A DNA stretch of 64,000 nucleotides. It comes from Chryseobacterium sp. BLS98 (GTDB lineage: Bacteria; Bacteroidota; Bacteroidia; Flavobacteriales; Weeksellaceae). The notes below the pieces were generated by a model. It was given only the letters and a program-made list of their open reading frames with translations. It was not told where the DNA came from and made no database searches. The stretch covers positions 806,001 to 870,000 of the forward strand of contig NZ_LFNF01000003.1 in NCBI RefSeq assembly GCF_001045445.1. The letters run 5' to 3'. Of this stretch, positions 44,021-52,531 are shown piece after piece. A program made the translations under genes and the position numbers. The first letter of the stretch is position 1. Each line of letters opens with the position of its first letter.

Positions 44021-44887
44021 TTATTTAAAATAAGAATGATCGAGAATGTATTTTTTGCTGATGGCAATGCTTTCAAAAATATCTTTATCGCTGGAATCCT
44101 GCTCTAAAAACCAGTATTTGAGGCCGGCATTTTCTCTGACTTCAAAAATTCTTTTAAAATTGATGGTTCCATTTCCTATTTCTGTAAAATCTTTTGTTGT
44201 GGCTTTCATATCTTTTACGTGCCACAACGGAAAACGGCCGGGATACTTTTCAAAATAATCCAATGGATCAAGCCCTGCTTTTGAGATCCAGTATAAATCC
44301 AGTTCCATTTTAACCAGTTCCGGCGATGTGTTTTCTAAGATAAAATCATAAACGCTTTTATGGCCTTCCAGTTTTTCAAACTCAAAATCATGGTTGTGAT
44401 AGGCAAACTGAATTCCTGCTTTCCGGGCAATTTCCCCGGATTTTTCAAATAATTCAGGAAGCTTTTTATAATGTTCAACGGTTCTTTCTTCTGGGAAAAG
44501 ATAGGAGCAGACCATATACTCCGAGCCGATAAAATGTAGGTCTTCAACAGATTTTTCCCAGTTATACAGTAAAGTGCCCTGGTCTTTATGAATAAGTCCT
44601 GTTGTATGGTGCGAGCTGATGACTTTCAGGCCGTTCTGTTTAAGAATAGTTTGGAATTCAGTTCTGCTTTTTCCAAAGAATGTTCCGTCGTACCCATAGA
44701 TCTCTAATTCTGTAAAACCCGAAGTTGCCAGTTTTTCCAGAGCTTTTTCAAGGTTATCCGAAACAGCATCCCTAATGGTGTAAAGCTGTATAGCTAAAGG
44801 TTTTTTACTGCTCATATTAGAAATCCCACAGGAGTATAAACCGAGAAATCCCAGGGACGAAAGTTTGATAAAATCTTTTCTTTGCAT
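44021..44887 (-). CDS. Sugar phosphate isomerase/epimerase-like TIM-barrel lipoprotein
   Basis: 288 residues. The N-terminus MQRKDFIKLSSLGFLGLYSC looks like an export signal with a lipobox Cys at 20 and an incomplete Tat-like start (a single Arg-Lys). The rest is an AP endonuclease 2-type barrel: IQLYTIRD, FAYHNHDFEF, KMELDLYWISKAG, WHVKDM and a terminal FLEQD, supplying the His/Glu/Asp metal ligands. Probably acts on sugars outside the cytoplasm; substrate unknown. Starts 3 nt after the thioesterase stop. Confidence 0.85.
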   Translation of the reverse strand: MQRKDFIKLSSLGFLGLYSCGISNMSSKKPLAIQLYTIRDAVSDNLEKALEKLATSGFTELEIYGYDGTFFGKSRTEFQTILKQNGLKVISSHHTTGLIHKDQGTLLYNWEKSVEDLHFIGSEYMVCSYLFPEERTVEHYKKLPELFEKSGEIARKAGIQFAYHNHDFEFEKLEGHKSVYDFILENTSPELVKMELDLYWISKAGLDPLDYFEKYPGRFPLWHVKDMKATTKDFTEIGNGTINFKRIFEVRENAGLKYWFLEQDSSDKDIFESIAISKKYILDHSYFK

Positions 44888-44890
44888 ACA

Positions 44891-45358
44891 TTATAAAAAA
44901 GGTTTCATTTCATCCTCAATCTGTGTTCTAAGGTTCATCAGTCTTTTGGCATACTCTTCCTGCTGTTTTTCCTCTTCTGTTTCAGGAATCCATGCAGGCA
45001 CCGGGAGCTTCTTACCGTTTTCATCTACTGCTACGAACACGATGATACAGTGTGTTTTTTTATCAAAAGTAGGTTGCTTAAGGTTTCTTGAAAAAACATT
45101 GATGGAAATATGCATGCTGGATTTTCCGGTGTAAATCACCTGCGCGTCCACTTTTACCACTTCCCCGATCTTAATCGGTTCATAGAAACGGATACCTCCA
45201 ACATAAACCGTTACGGAATAGTTTCCGCTCCATGTCGTTGCACAGGCATAACCTGCCTGATCAATCCATTTCATAACGCTTCCTCCATGTACATTTCCTC
45301 CATAATTCACATCCGAAGGCTCTGAAATAAACTGAAAAGTAATAGGTTTGTTCTGCAT
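44891..45358 (-). CDS. Acyl-CoA thioesterase (hotdog fold, YciA-like)
   Basis: 155 residues. Hotdog helix GNVHGGSVMKWIDQAGYACA with the Asp of the active site, strand pattern GGIRFYEPIKIGEVVKVDAQVIYTGKSSM, then CIIVFVAVDENGKKLPVPAW. This is the acyl-CoA hydrolase (YciA/BACH) layout, which cleaves CoA esters in the cytoplasm. A charged helical tail follows (TEEEKQQEEYAKRL). Co-transcribed with the TIM-barrel gene. Confidence 0.88.
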   Translation of the reverse strand: MQNKPITFQFISEPSDVNYGGNVHGGSVMKWIDQAGYACATTWSGNYSVTVYVGGIRFYEPIKIGEVVKVDAQVIYTGKSSMHISINVFSRNLKQPTFDKKTHCIIVFVAVDENGKKLPVPAWIPETEEEKQQEEYAKRLMNLRTQIEDEMKPFL

Positions 45359-45478
45359 CTTTATAAAATTTGAATAAAGTTATTTAATAATTTCCAGAAT
45401 TTTGGATTAAATCCTACTTTTGAAAGACAAAACTTCAATGAGGAAGGAAATTTAACAATAACAGATTTAAAAGTAATA

Positions 45479-45835
45479 ATGAAGAAAGTATTTTATCTTA
45501 ATACATGCGATACCTGCAGAAAGATTTTGGCACAGTTTGACCTTACAGGCTGGGAGCTCAGGGAGATTAAAAAAGAGCCTGTCACCAAGGAGGAATTGGC
45601 GGCTATGCATAAAAAAACAAAGTCATATGAAGCTTTGTTCAGTAAAAAATCTACCCAGATCAAATTAAGGGGGCTGGACGTGAAATCCCTTGGAGAAAAG
45701 GATTTTAAAGAATTGCTGCTGGATCATTATACATTTCTGAAACGCCCTGTTTTTCTTACAGATGATGAAATTTTTGTAGGGAATGATAAGAAAAACGTTG
45801 AAGCTTTAAAAGAATTCTTTGGGGTGAATGAATGA
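45479..45835 (+). CDS. ArsC/Spx family thioredoxin-fold protein
   Basis: 118 residues with CDTC (Cys10, Cys13) at the start of a thioredoxin fold, EIKKEPVTKEELAAM and FLKRPVFLTDDEIFVGN near the end. Related to arsenate reductase ArsC and YffB/Spx. The ArsC residues needed for arsenate binding cannot be confirmed, so a general thiol-redox role is equally likely. Overlaps the next gene as ATGA. Confidence 0.85.
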   Translation: MKKVFYLNTCDTCRKILAQFDLTGWELREIKKEPVTKEELAAMHKKTKSYEALFSKKSTQIKLRGLDVKSLGEKDFKELLLDHYTFLKRPVFLTDDEIFVGNDKKNVEALKEFFGVNE

Positions 45836-46173
45836 AATATCTGATTTCCATATTGCTTTTGCTTTCCGTAAGTCTTTCCGGGCAGACGGTTTACAGAACG
45901 CCTTCAGGTGCTAAATACCATCTGGCATCATGCAGAATGGTGAAAAATGTATCTGCAGGTCTTCAGGTAAATAAAGCTGTGGAAATGGGACTTCAACCCT
46001 GTAAAATATGTAATCCGCCTTCAGCCACTGTATACAGAATTGTTTCCCGGCCGAAGAAAGTAAGCGGAACAGATAAAGGAAATCAATGTCTGGGAACAAC
46101 AAAAGCAGGAACAAGGTGTAAGCATTATACCCGTATCGGAAATGATTACTGTTTTCAGCATGTTCCTAAATAA
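45832..46173 (+). CDS. Small secreted Cys-rich protein (DUF5763-like tail)
   Basis: 113 residues, signal peptide ending SLSGQ. Two Cys-based modules: an N-terminal YHLASCRMVKN...PCKICNPP (metal-binding style) and a C-terminal QCLGTTKAGTRCKHYTRIGNDYCFQH, the CxGTTK.G.RC...YC..H pattern seen in DUF5763. Probably zinc binding. Four-base overlap with the ArsC-like gene suggests one operon. Function unknown. Confidence 0.82.
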   Translation: MKYLISILLLLSVSLSGQTVYRTPSGAKYHLASCRMVKNVSAGLQVNKAVEMGLQPCKICNPPSATVYRIVSRPKKVSGTDKGNQCLGTTKAGTRCKHYTRIGNDYCFQHVPK

Positions 46174-46203
46174 CTTTTAGGAAGCGGTCAATATTTAACC
46201 ATA

Positions 46204-46240
46204 AAAAAGTCTGCAAATTATTACTTGCAGACTTTTATTA
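46204..46240. terminator. Bidirectional terminator (Cys-rich gene / gcvT)
   Basis: AAAGTCTGCAA / TTGCAGACTTT stem (11 bp, 8-nt loop) with A and T runs on its two sides, between convergent genes. Confidence 0.87.
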
Positions 46241-46257
46241 TGTTTTGAACAAATCAA

Positions 46258-47334
46258 TTATACGAAAGGAGCTTTCACCACTTTTGCAGGAATGTTCTTA
46301 TTTCTTACCTGGATAAAAATTTCAGAACCCAGTTTGAAGTGAGGCTTATCCACATAAGCTAAACCTAAACCGATCTTTTTCATTGGTGACTGTGTCCCTG
46401 ATGTTACTTTTCCGATTACGTTTCCTTCTGCATCCACTACAGGATAGTCATGTCTCGGAACTCCTTTGTCCTGAAGCTCAAAACCAACTAATTTTCTTGT
46501 AACTCCTTCCTCTTTTTGCTTGGCAAATATATTTTTGGAAACAAAATCTTTATCGAATTTGGTAATCCATCCTAAACCTGCTTCAATAGGAGAGGTAGTA
46601 TCGTCAATATCGTTTCCGTAAAGGCAGAAACCTTTTTCCAGTCTTAAAGTATCTCTTGCAGCAAGTCCGGCAGGAATAATTCCTTCCTCTTTTCCTGCGT
46701 TGATGATGGCATCCCAAAGCTGTTCTGCATTTTCATTGTTGAAATAGATCTCAAAACCTCCGCTTCCGGTATATCCTGTGTTTGAAATAATTACATTGTT
46801 TACTCCTGCAACACTTCCTACGGCAAAATGATAGTAAGGAATCTCAGAAAGATTGGTTTCTGTAAGTTTCTGAAGGATTTCTGTAGCTTTGGGACCCTGA
46901 ACAGCCAACAAAGACATATCATCAGAAGCATTGGTCATTTTAGCTCCAAAAGTGTTGTATTTTGATATATGATTCCAGTCCTTGTCAATATTTGATGCGT
47001 TTACCACTACAAAGTATTTGTCATCCTCCATTTTGTAAACAATAAGGTCATCCACGATTCCTCCGTTTTCGTTAGGAAGGCAAGAGTACTGAGCTTTTCC
47101 GTTTTCCAGAGCATCTACATTATTTGTTGTCACAAACTGTAAAAGATCTTTGGATCCGGGTCCTTCAATAAAAAACTGTCCCATGTGGGAAACATCAAAC
47201 AATCCTGCCTTCTCTCTTACTGCAAAATGTTCTTCCGTTACACCAGAATATTGTACAGGCATTTCAAAACCTGCAAAAGGTACGATTTTAGCGCCCAAAG
47301 AAACGTGTTTATCGTATAAGGCTGTTTTCTTCAT
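46258..47334 (-). CDS. gcvT: Aminomethyltransferase (glycine cleavage T protein)
   Basis: 358 residues. Transfers the aminomethyl group from H protein to tetrahydrofolate, releasing ammonia. Family features: [58 protein letters not shown], and [10 protein letters not shown] near the end. Third gene of an idi - secreted protein - gcvT run on the minus strand, 9 nt after the middle gene. No other gcv genes and no glycine riboswitch seen here. Confidence 0.96.
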   Translation of the reverse strand: MKKTALYDKHVSLGAKIVPFAGFEMPVQYSGVTEEHFAVREKAGLFDVSHMGQFFIEGPGSKDLLQFVTTNNVDALENGKAQYSCLPNENGGIVDDLIVYKMEDDKYFVVVNASNIDKDWNHISKYNTFGAKMTNASDDMSLLAVQGPKATEILQKLTETNLSEIPYYHFAVGSVAGVNNVIISNTGYTGSGGFEIYFNNENAEQLWDAIINAGKEEGIIPAGLAARDTLRLEKGFCLYGNDIDDTTSPIEAGLGWITKFDKDFVSKNIFAKQKEEGVTRKLVGFELQDKGVPRHDYPVVDAEGNVIGKVTSGTQSPMKKIGLGLAYVDKPHFKLGSEIFIQVRNKNIPAKVVKAPFV

Positions 47335-47343
47335 ATTTAATTT

Positions 47344-47814
47344 TTATTTCTTTATTTTAAAGCTGTTGAAAGTTTCGTTAAAAAGGCTCATATAATTTCC
47401 GTTCCAGAATTTCTGACCGCAGTTGATAGAGATCAGATACAGGTCTTTGTTCTTCTGAAAAGCTTTGGTGATCCAGACCGTTTTTTCTTTTTCATCGAAA
47501 TATTCGTAAAAATATTCTGTGTATCCTTTTTTGGCCTTGTTTTCTTTTATTTTGTTCTCCGGATCTTGAGATTTATAAAGAGCCAGGATAAATTTTTTCA
47601 TCTCTGCCTTTGGAAGATCCAGATCATGGTATTCCGAAATGGTGATTGCCCCGATTTCATTTGCGGGGAAAACATTTACAATGCCGCTGTCGTCGGTAGA
47701 TCTCCAGCCTTCAGGGACATTAATAGAATAGCCGGGAGCCTCATAAATTTTTGCTTTTTGGGCAAAGAACATACTTGCCGATAAAAAAGCGGAGATCAAT
47801 AGTATTCTTTTCAT
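47344..47814 (-). CDS. Uncharacterised secreted protein
   Basis: 156 residues, signal peptide ending SMFFAQ. The mature part (YSINVPEGWRSTDDSGIVNVF...) resembles the PsbP/DUF1795-like folds that begin with a FSI..P..W motif, but the match is loose. Sits between idi (3 nt) and gcvT (9 nt). Function unknown. Confidence 0.78.
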   Translation of the reverse strand: MKRILLISAFLSASMFFAQKAKIYEAPGYSINVPEGWRSTDDSGIVNVFPANEIGAITISEYHDLDLPKAEMKKFILALYKSQDPENKIKENKAKKGYTEYFYEYFDEKEKTVWITKAFQKNKDLYLISINCGQKFWNGNYMSLFNETFNSFKIKK

Positions 47815-47817
47815 CAG

Positions 47818-48327
47818 TTAAAAATGGTGTTTATATTCTTCAAGGATGATTTTGAACCACTCTGTAAAATTCTCCGGGGATTCAATCATTTCCTGATCAA
47901 GGTCTTTCATGGAAATGAATCTTACTTCCTCTACTTCCTGTGGATTTAAATTGAAGCCAGCTTCATAATTTCCTACAAAAACATGGTCTAGTTCATGCTC
48001 CCAAAGGCCGTTTCCTACATCTGCTTTATAGATAAAACTGAATTTTTCCGTAAGCTCCGTTTCAATTCCGAGTTCTTCTTTTATCCTGCGTCTGGCACCA
48101 TCGAGATAGGTTTCATTTTCTCTTGGATGAGAGCATACCGCATTAGTCCACTGATTGGGGGAATGGTATTTTCCCTGTGCTCTTTTTTGAAGGAGCATTT
48201 CACCCTTACTGTTGAACAGGAATACAGAAAATGCACGGTGCAGAAGACCGTTGATGTGAGCCTGCTGCTTTTCCATAAGGCCTAAAACATCATCTTCAGG
48301 ATTTACTAAAACTACAAATTCTTCCAT
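47818..48327 (-). CDS. idi: Isopentenyl-diphosphate delta-isomerase (type I)
   Basis: 169 residues, Nudix-like fold. Interconverts IPP and DMAPP for isoprenoids (menaquinone side chain, undecaprenol). Catalytic Cys65 in TNAVCSHPRE and Glu112 in HELDHVF; metal-binding His near HINGLLHRAF. Normal length. First gene of the idi-gcvT run. Confidence 0.93.
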   Translation of the reverse strand: MEEFVVLVNPEDDVLGLMEKQQAHINGLLHRAFSVFLFNSKGEMLLQKRAQGKYHSPNQWTNAVCSHPRENETYLDGARRRIKEELGIETELTEKFSFIYKADVGNGLWEHELDHVFVGNYEAGFNLNPQEVEEVRFISMKDLDQEMIESPENFTEWFKIILEEYKHHF

Positions 48328-48456
48328 TTCTACAAATGTAAGCCTAATAAATGTATTTTGAAAATTTTTGAAGAAACATCATATTTTTAGAGATTGAAAG
48401 AGAACAGAGATGATTATAGATTTAGATTATATCTTCCAGTAAAACTCCGGCTGAAC

Positions 48457-48512
48457 ATTCCCATCCTCCGGAGGGGTGGATTTCAAAATGAAATTTTGAA
48501 AGACGGGGTGGT
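48457..48512. repeat. Palindromic intergenic element (CCTCCGGAGG...GACGGGGTGG)
   Basis: Contains the palindrome CCTCCGGAGG in CATCCTCCGGAGGGGTGG, then a 9-bp hairpin TTTCAAAAT-GAA-ATTTTGAAA (48481-48501), then GACGGGGTGG. Resembles a REP/MITE-like element I recall from flavobacterial intergenic regions. It is the only ordered feature in the 450-nt gap 48328-48775; the rest is AT-rich. Confidence 0.6.
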
Positions 48513-48753
48513 TAACAAAAAGAAGCATTAGAAGAGAGGTTTAAATGATGAATCATCAACTATTAATTAAATCTTACCAGTGAAATTCAAAACATTGTGA
48601 TCGTTATTGAGAAAATAACACTAAATGAGAAAAATTTTAATCATAAAGATTGAAATAGAGAATAAAATGTTTATATTATTCTTTAAATATGATTGTTTGT
48701 TGTATTTTTTTAACTTAAACCCGATTTAATATTCTGGATACCTATAAAATGTG

Positions 48754-48761
48754 TAACTTTG
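48754..48761 (+). promoter_or_regulatory. -7 promoter box of the HAD-like gene
   Basis: TAACTTTG fits TAnnTTTG, 14 nt before the ATG at 48776. It shows that an in-frame ATG at 48749, upstream of the box, is not the start. No convincing -33 element. Confidence 0.5.
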
Positions 48762-48775
48762 CAACTCAAATTTTA

Positions 48776-49183
48776 ATGATGGAGTTAGAATACAAAGAGC
48801 ATATAAGTCCTATTCTTAAGGACGGGGTAAAAAATTATTTAATAGACATAGACGGTACCATTACAGATGATGTTCCGAATGAAGAGCCTGAAAGAATGGT
48901 TACCTGCGAACCTTATCCTGATGCCCTTGAAACCATCAATAAGTGGTACGACGAAGGACACCAGATCTGCTTCTTCACTTCCAGAACAGAAAATCTGAAG
49001 CAGATTACCATCGACTGGTTGGATAAGCATGGCTTCAAATACCACAGTGTACTCTGCGGAAAGCCGAGAGGAGGAAATTATCACTGGATAGATAACCACC
49101 TGGTAAGAGCAACTAGATACAAAGGCAAATTTACAGACCTTGTAGAAAAGCAGGTTACCATTGAAGTTTTCAAAGAAGATTAA
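48776..49183 (+). CDS. HAD-like phosphatase-fold protein
   Basis: About 135 residues starting at ATGATG (48776 or 48779; MELEYKEHISPIL). HAD motif 1 appears as YLIDIDGTITDDV (DxDGT), motif 2 as FFTSRTE. A small core with no large cap. Similar flavobacterial proteins are often labelled phosphoheptose isomerase, which the HAD motifs do not support. Probable phosphatase of small substrates, specificity unknown. Confidence 0.78.
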   Translation: MMELEYKEHISPILKDGVKNYLIDIDGTITDDVPNEEPERMVTCEPYPDALETINKWYDEGHQICFFTSRTENLKQITIDWLDKHGFKYHSVLCGKPRGGNYHWIDNHLVRATRYKGKFTDLVEKQVTIEVFKED

Positions 49184-49282
49184 GAAAACATATACAGAGA
49201 TTTAAAAATTAAATGATAAAGTGTACGCACTCAAAATTCATTAATTTTTAAATCTTTTCACTTTTAATATCAAATTCTATTT

Positions 49283-50242
49283 ATGAAAGTTTTAGCAAAC
49301 GACGGTCTGGATCAATCTGGAATTGATGCTCTGGCTGAGAAAGGTTTTGAAGTGATCACAACAAAAGTTCCGCAGGAATTTTTGGTGGATTACATTAATG
49401 AGCATAAAATCCGTGCCCTGCTGGTAAGAAGTGCCACGCAGGTAAGAAAAGATATTATTGACGGATGCCCGTCTATCGAGATTATCGGAAGAGGAGGTGT
49501 AGGAATGGATAATATTGATGTGGATTATGCAAGAGAAAAGGGAATCCATGTGATCAATACCCCTTCTGCTTCTTCAGAATCGGTTGCTGAGCTTGTTTTT
49601 GCCCACTTATTTTCAGGAGCAAGATTTCTTCAGGATTCAAACAGAAAAATGCCTTTGGTAGGAGATACGGAATTTGCCGCTCTTAAAAAAGCCTATACTG
49701 CCGGTATCGAACTAAGAGGAAAGACCATTGGAATTGTCGGCATGGGAAGAATAGGACAGGAAGTTGCCAGAATAGCCCTTGGACTGGGGATGAGAGTAGT
49801 TGCAGCGGATAATAACGTAGGAAGAGCAAGTATCAAAGTAAAATTCTACAACAACCAGTTCATTAATGTAGATATTGAAACGGAACCGCTTCAGGAAGTC
49901 TTGAAACATTCAGATTTTATTACACTGCATGTTCCGGCTCAGAAAGACGGATATATGATCGGAAAGAATGAATTTGATATCATGAAAGACGGCGTTGCCA
50001 TCGTCAACTGTTCAAGAGGAGGTGTTATTGACGAAACAGCTTTAATTGCTGCATTGGATTCAGGAAAGGTGAAGTTTGCAGGATTGGATGTTTTCATCAA
50101 TGAGCCTACTCCTTCTAAAGAAATCCTGAATCATTCAAAGATTTCACTGACTCCCCACACCGGTGCTTCCACTTTAGAAGCTCAGGACAGAATCGGGCTT
50201 TCTTTGGCTGAACAAATCTCAAGCATTTTACAGATTCAGTAA
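49283..50242 (+). CDS. D-2-hydroxyacid dehydrogenase (phosphoglycerate dehydrogenase-like)
   Basis: 319 residues. NAD-binding motif GMGRIGQEVA, catalytic Arg in NCSRGGVIDE, Glu in GLDVFINEP and His in LTPHTGAST, with the substrate loop GRGGVGMDNID. SerA without the ACT domain is the most likely identity, making 3-phosphohydroxypyruvate for serine. No serC is adjacent, so other 2-hydroxyacid substrates are possible. Confidence 0.88.
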   Translation: MKVLANDGLDQSGIDALAEKGFEVITTKVPQEFLVDYINEHKIRALLVRSATQVRKDIIDGCPSIEIIGRGGVGMDNIDVDYAREKGIHVINTPSASSESVAELVFAHLFSGARFLQDSNRKMPLVGDTEFAALKKAYTAGIELRGKTIGIVGMGRIGQEVARIALGLGMRVVAADNNVGRASIKVKFYNNQFINVDIETEPLQEVLKHSDFITLHVPAQKDGYMIGKNEFDIMKDGVAIVNCSRGGVIDETALIAALDSGKVKFAGLDVFINEPTPSKEILNHSKISLTPHTGASTLEAQDRIGLSLAEQISSILQIQ

Positions 50243-50264
50243 TCGCTGAAAAAAGAATAAAATA

Positions 50265-50298
50265 AAAAGCACCTCTGTTTTTTAGAGGTGCTTTTGTT
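50265..50298. terminator. Bidirectional terminator (hydroxyacid dehydrogenase / mscL)
   Basis: AAAAGCACCTCT / AGAGGTGCTTTT stem, 12 bp, T-rich loop, T run. Convergent genes on either side; the mscL stop overlaps its edge. Confidence 0.9.
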
Positions 50299-50739
50299 TT
50301 ATATATTGTTTTTACTTTTAAGAAGATCTCTGATTTCTGTCAGTAATTGCTGATCTGCAGTAGGTGCGGCAGGTGCTTCAGCTTCGGTCTTTTTCATTCT
50401 GTTAATCATTTTTACCATAAGGAAAACTACCAGTGCAAGCAGGAGAAAATTAATACCCACGGTCAGGAAATTTCCGTAAGCAAAAATACTCGCACCATCT
50501 ACTTTTTTTGCATTCTCCAGAACCATACCCGGCTTTACACCATGATTAGGATCGGAAAGGACAACGTATAAACTGCTGAAATCCGGTTTACCGATCACTG
50601 CTCCTACCAAAGGCATAATAAGGTCATCCACAACACTCGTTACTATCTTTCCGAATGCCCCTCCGATGATTACCCCAACGGCCAGATCGAAAGCATTGCC
50701 CTTGATGGCAAACTCTTTAAATTCTTTAACAAATCCCAT
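50299..50739 (-). CDS. mscL: Large-conductance mechanosensitive channel
   Basis: 146 residues. Opens under membrane tension to release solutes on osmotic downshock. N-terminal amphipathic helix (FVKEFKEFAIKGNAFDLAVGVIIGGAFGKIV) and TM1 with the glycine pattern AVGVIIGGAFGKIVTSVV, TM2 YGNFLTVGINFLLLALVVFLMV, and a C-terminal helix after an Ala/Pro linker. Inner membrane pentamer. Confidence 0.96.
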   Translation of the reverse strand: MGFVKEFKEFAIKGNAFDLAVGVIIGGAFGKIVTSVVDDLIMPLVGAVIGKPDFSSLYVVLSDPNHGVKPGMVLENAKKVDGASIFAYGNFLTVGINFLLLALVVFLMVKMINRMKKTEAEAPAAPTADQQLLTEIRDLLKSKNNI

Positions 50740-50960
50740 AATTTATATTTTTTTAATTAGTATATACACAAAAATATAATTAAAAAATGTAAAAACATTA
50801 CTTTTTATAGTTTTTTACTCCTTCATTGTTGAATTAACTGCTGTAATTAATTAGCTTTTTTAGTGAATTTATTCTTTTAGCTAATATTTTATTGTTGTCA
50901 TCATTTGGACTAAGATGTCAGAAAAAACTTTCGTAATTTGGTTAAAAGTTAATACTATCT

Positions 50961-52460
50961 ATGAAAATATTCACTGCAGAACAAATACGTAACTGGGACC
51001 GGTTTACCATTTCGAACGAACCTGTTTCATCCATTCAGCTTATGGAAAGGGCTTCGGAAGCATTGGCGGGTTGGATCTCTGAAAATTGTAAGAATTACAG
51101 GAAATTTGCCGTTTTCTGTGGAAACGGAAACAACGGGGGCGATGGTTTTGCTGTTGCAAGAATACTTTATCTGAAAGGTTTCGATGTAGATGTATTTATT
51201 AAAGATTCCCGATCAAAGTTTTCAGAAGACGGAGCGGTGAACTTTAAAAAACTAAGGGATTTTTCAGGAATATCGGTCAAAGAATTCAAAGATATGGATC
51301 AGAATAATTTTGATTCTAAAACAATCATCATCGACGCACTCTTTGGCACCGGATTATCCAGGAATATAGAAGGTGAATATAAAGAGATCATTGATCAGTT
51401 AAATGAAAGAAGCAACATCAAAATTTCAGTGGATATTCCTTCCGGTCTTTTCACGGACAGGATTTCTCAGGAAGATGCCATTGTTTTTAAGGCAGATTAT
51501 ACTTTGAGCTTTCAATCCTGGAAAAAAGCTTTCTTACACCCTGAAACAGGGCCTTATGCCGGAAAAGTAATTATTCTGGATATAGATTTAAGCAAAGAAT
51601 ACACTTCCCAAACAGAAACTGATGATTTTGTTATTGATGATGCCGTTATTGATAATATTTTTAAACCAAGATCAGAATTTTCTCATAAAGGGACTTACGG
51701 TAAAGTTACAATAGCTGCCGGAAGCTATGGGAAAATAGGAGCAGCAGTACTTTCCACAAGGTCTGCTTTGAAAACAGGTACAGGTCTTACATTTACTCTT
51801 GCTCCCAACTGCGGATATGAAATTCTTCAGACTTCCTGCCCGGAAGCCATGTTTACTAAAGGAGGCGAAAATTATATTGATCATTTTGATATAGAAAAAG
51901 ATACTGTAGCCGGAATAGGGCCGGGCTTAGGAACTGATGCTGAAACCCAGAAGGCATTTTTAAAATTTTTAAAAGAATATTCAAAACCCGTGGTTCTGGA
52001 TGCCGACGCCTTGAATATTATTGCTCAGGATGAAGCAAGCTTAAAATTAATCCCTGAAAATTCCATAATAACTCCGCATCCTAAAGAGTTTGAAAGGCTT
52101 TTTGGAGAATCAGATGACTCTTATCAAAGATTGGATCTGGCAAAAAATAAGGCTAAAGAACTCCGGATATATATCGTTTTAAAAGATCATCATACCCAGG
52201 TTATTACCCCTGAAGGGAGGGTTTATTATAATATTACAGGGAATTCAGGACTGGCAAAAGGGGGGAGCGGCGATATTCTTACCGGTATTATCACATCGCT
52301 TGCAGCCCAGCAATATTCTGAAGAGCAGGCAGCAATTCTGGGAATCTGGCTCCATGGAAAAGCAGCTGATTTTGCCGCCGAAAAGCATTCCAGGGAATCA
52401 ATGCTGCCAACGGATGTTATCAATGAGCTGGGAAATGTATTTAAGCTTTTGGAAAGATAG
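50961..52460 (+). CDS. nnr: Bifunctional NAD(P)H-hydrate epimerase / dehydratase
   Basis: 499 residues. Repairs damaged NAD(P)HX. N-terminal YjeF_N epimerase domain (GNGNNGGDGFAVARIL, DALFGTGLSRNIEG) about 1-210; C-terminal ADP/ATP-dependent dehydratase domain from about 225 with AGSYGKIGAAVLS, AGIGPGLGTD, DADALN, ITPHPKEFERL and NSGLAKGGSGDILTGII. Full-length fusion as in E. coli. Confidence 0.95.
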   Translation: MKIFTAEQIRNWDRFTISNEPVSSIQLMERASEALAGWISENCKNYRKFAVFCGNGNNGGDGFAVARILYLKGFDVDVFIKDSRSKFSEDGAVNFKKLRDFSGISVKEFKDMDQNNFDSKTIIIDALFGTGLSRNIEGEYKEIIDQLNERSNIKISVDIPSGLFTDRISQEDAIVFKADYTLSFQSWKKAFLHPETGPYAGKVIILDIDLSKEYTSQTETDDFVIDDAVIDNIFKPRSEFSHKGTYGKVTIAAGSYGKIGAAVLSTRSALKTGTGLTFTLAPNCGYEILQTSCPEAMFTKGGENYIDHFDIEKDTVAGIGPGLGTDAETQKAFLKFLKEYSKPVVLDADALNIIAQDEASLKLIPENSIITPHPKEFERLFGESDDSYQRLDLAKNKAKELRIYIVLKDHHTQVITPEGRVYYNITGNSGLAKGGSGDILTGIITSLAAQQYSEEQAAILGIWLHGKAADFAAEKHSRESMLPTDVINELGNVFKLLER

Positions 52461-52480
52461 CCTTGCAAAAAATAAATAAA

Positions 52481-52515
52481 AAAGCTTTTCAGAAGTAACT
52501 CTGAAAAGCTTTAAT
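52481..52515. terminator. Bidirectional terminator (nnr / lgt)
   Basis: AAAGCTTTTCAGA / TCTGAAAAGCTTT, 13 bp, loop AGTAAC, between convergent genes. Confidence 0.85.
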
Positions 52516-52531
52516 CTTTTGTTATTACATA

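Noticed and set aside
47335..48775. Glycine riboswitch for gcvT
   Set aside because: No tandem glycine aptamer upstream of gcvT or idi; gcvT is third in a compact operon.
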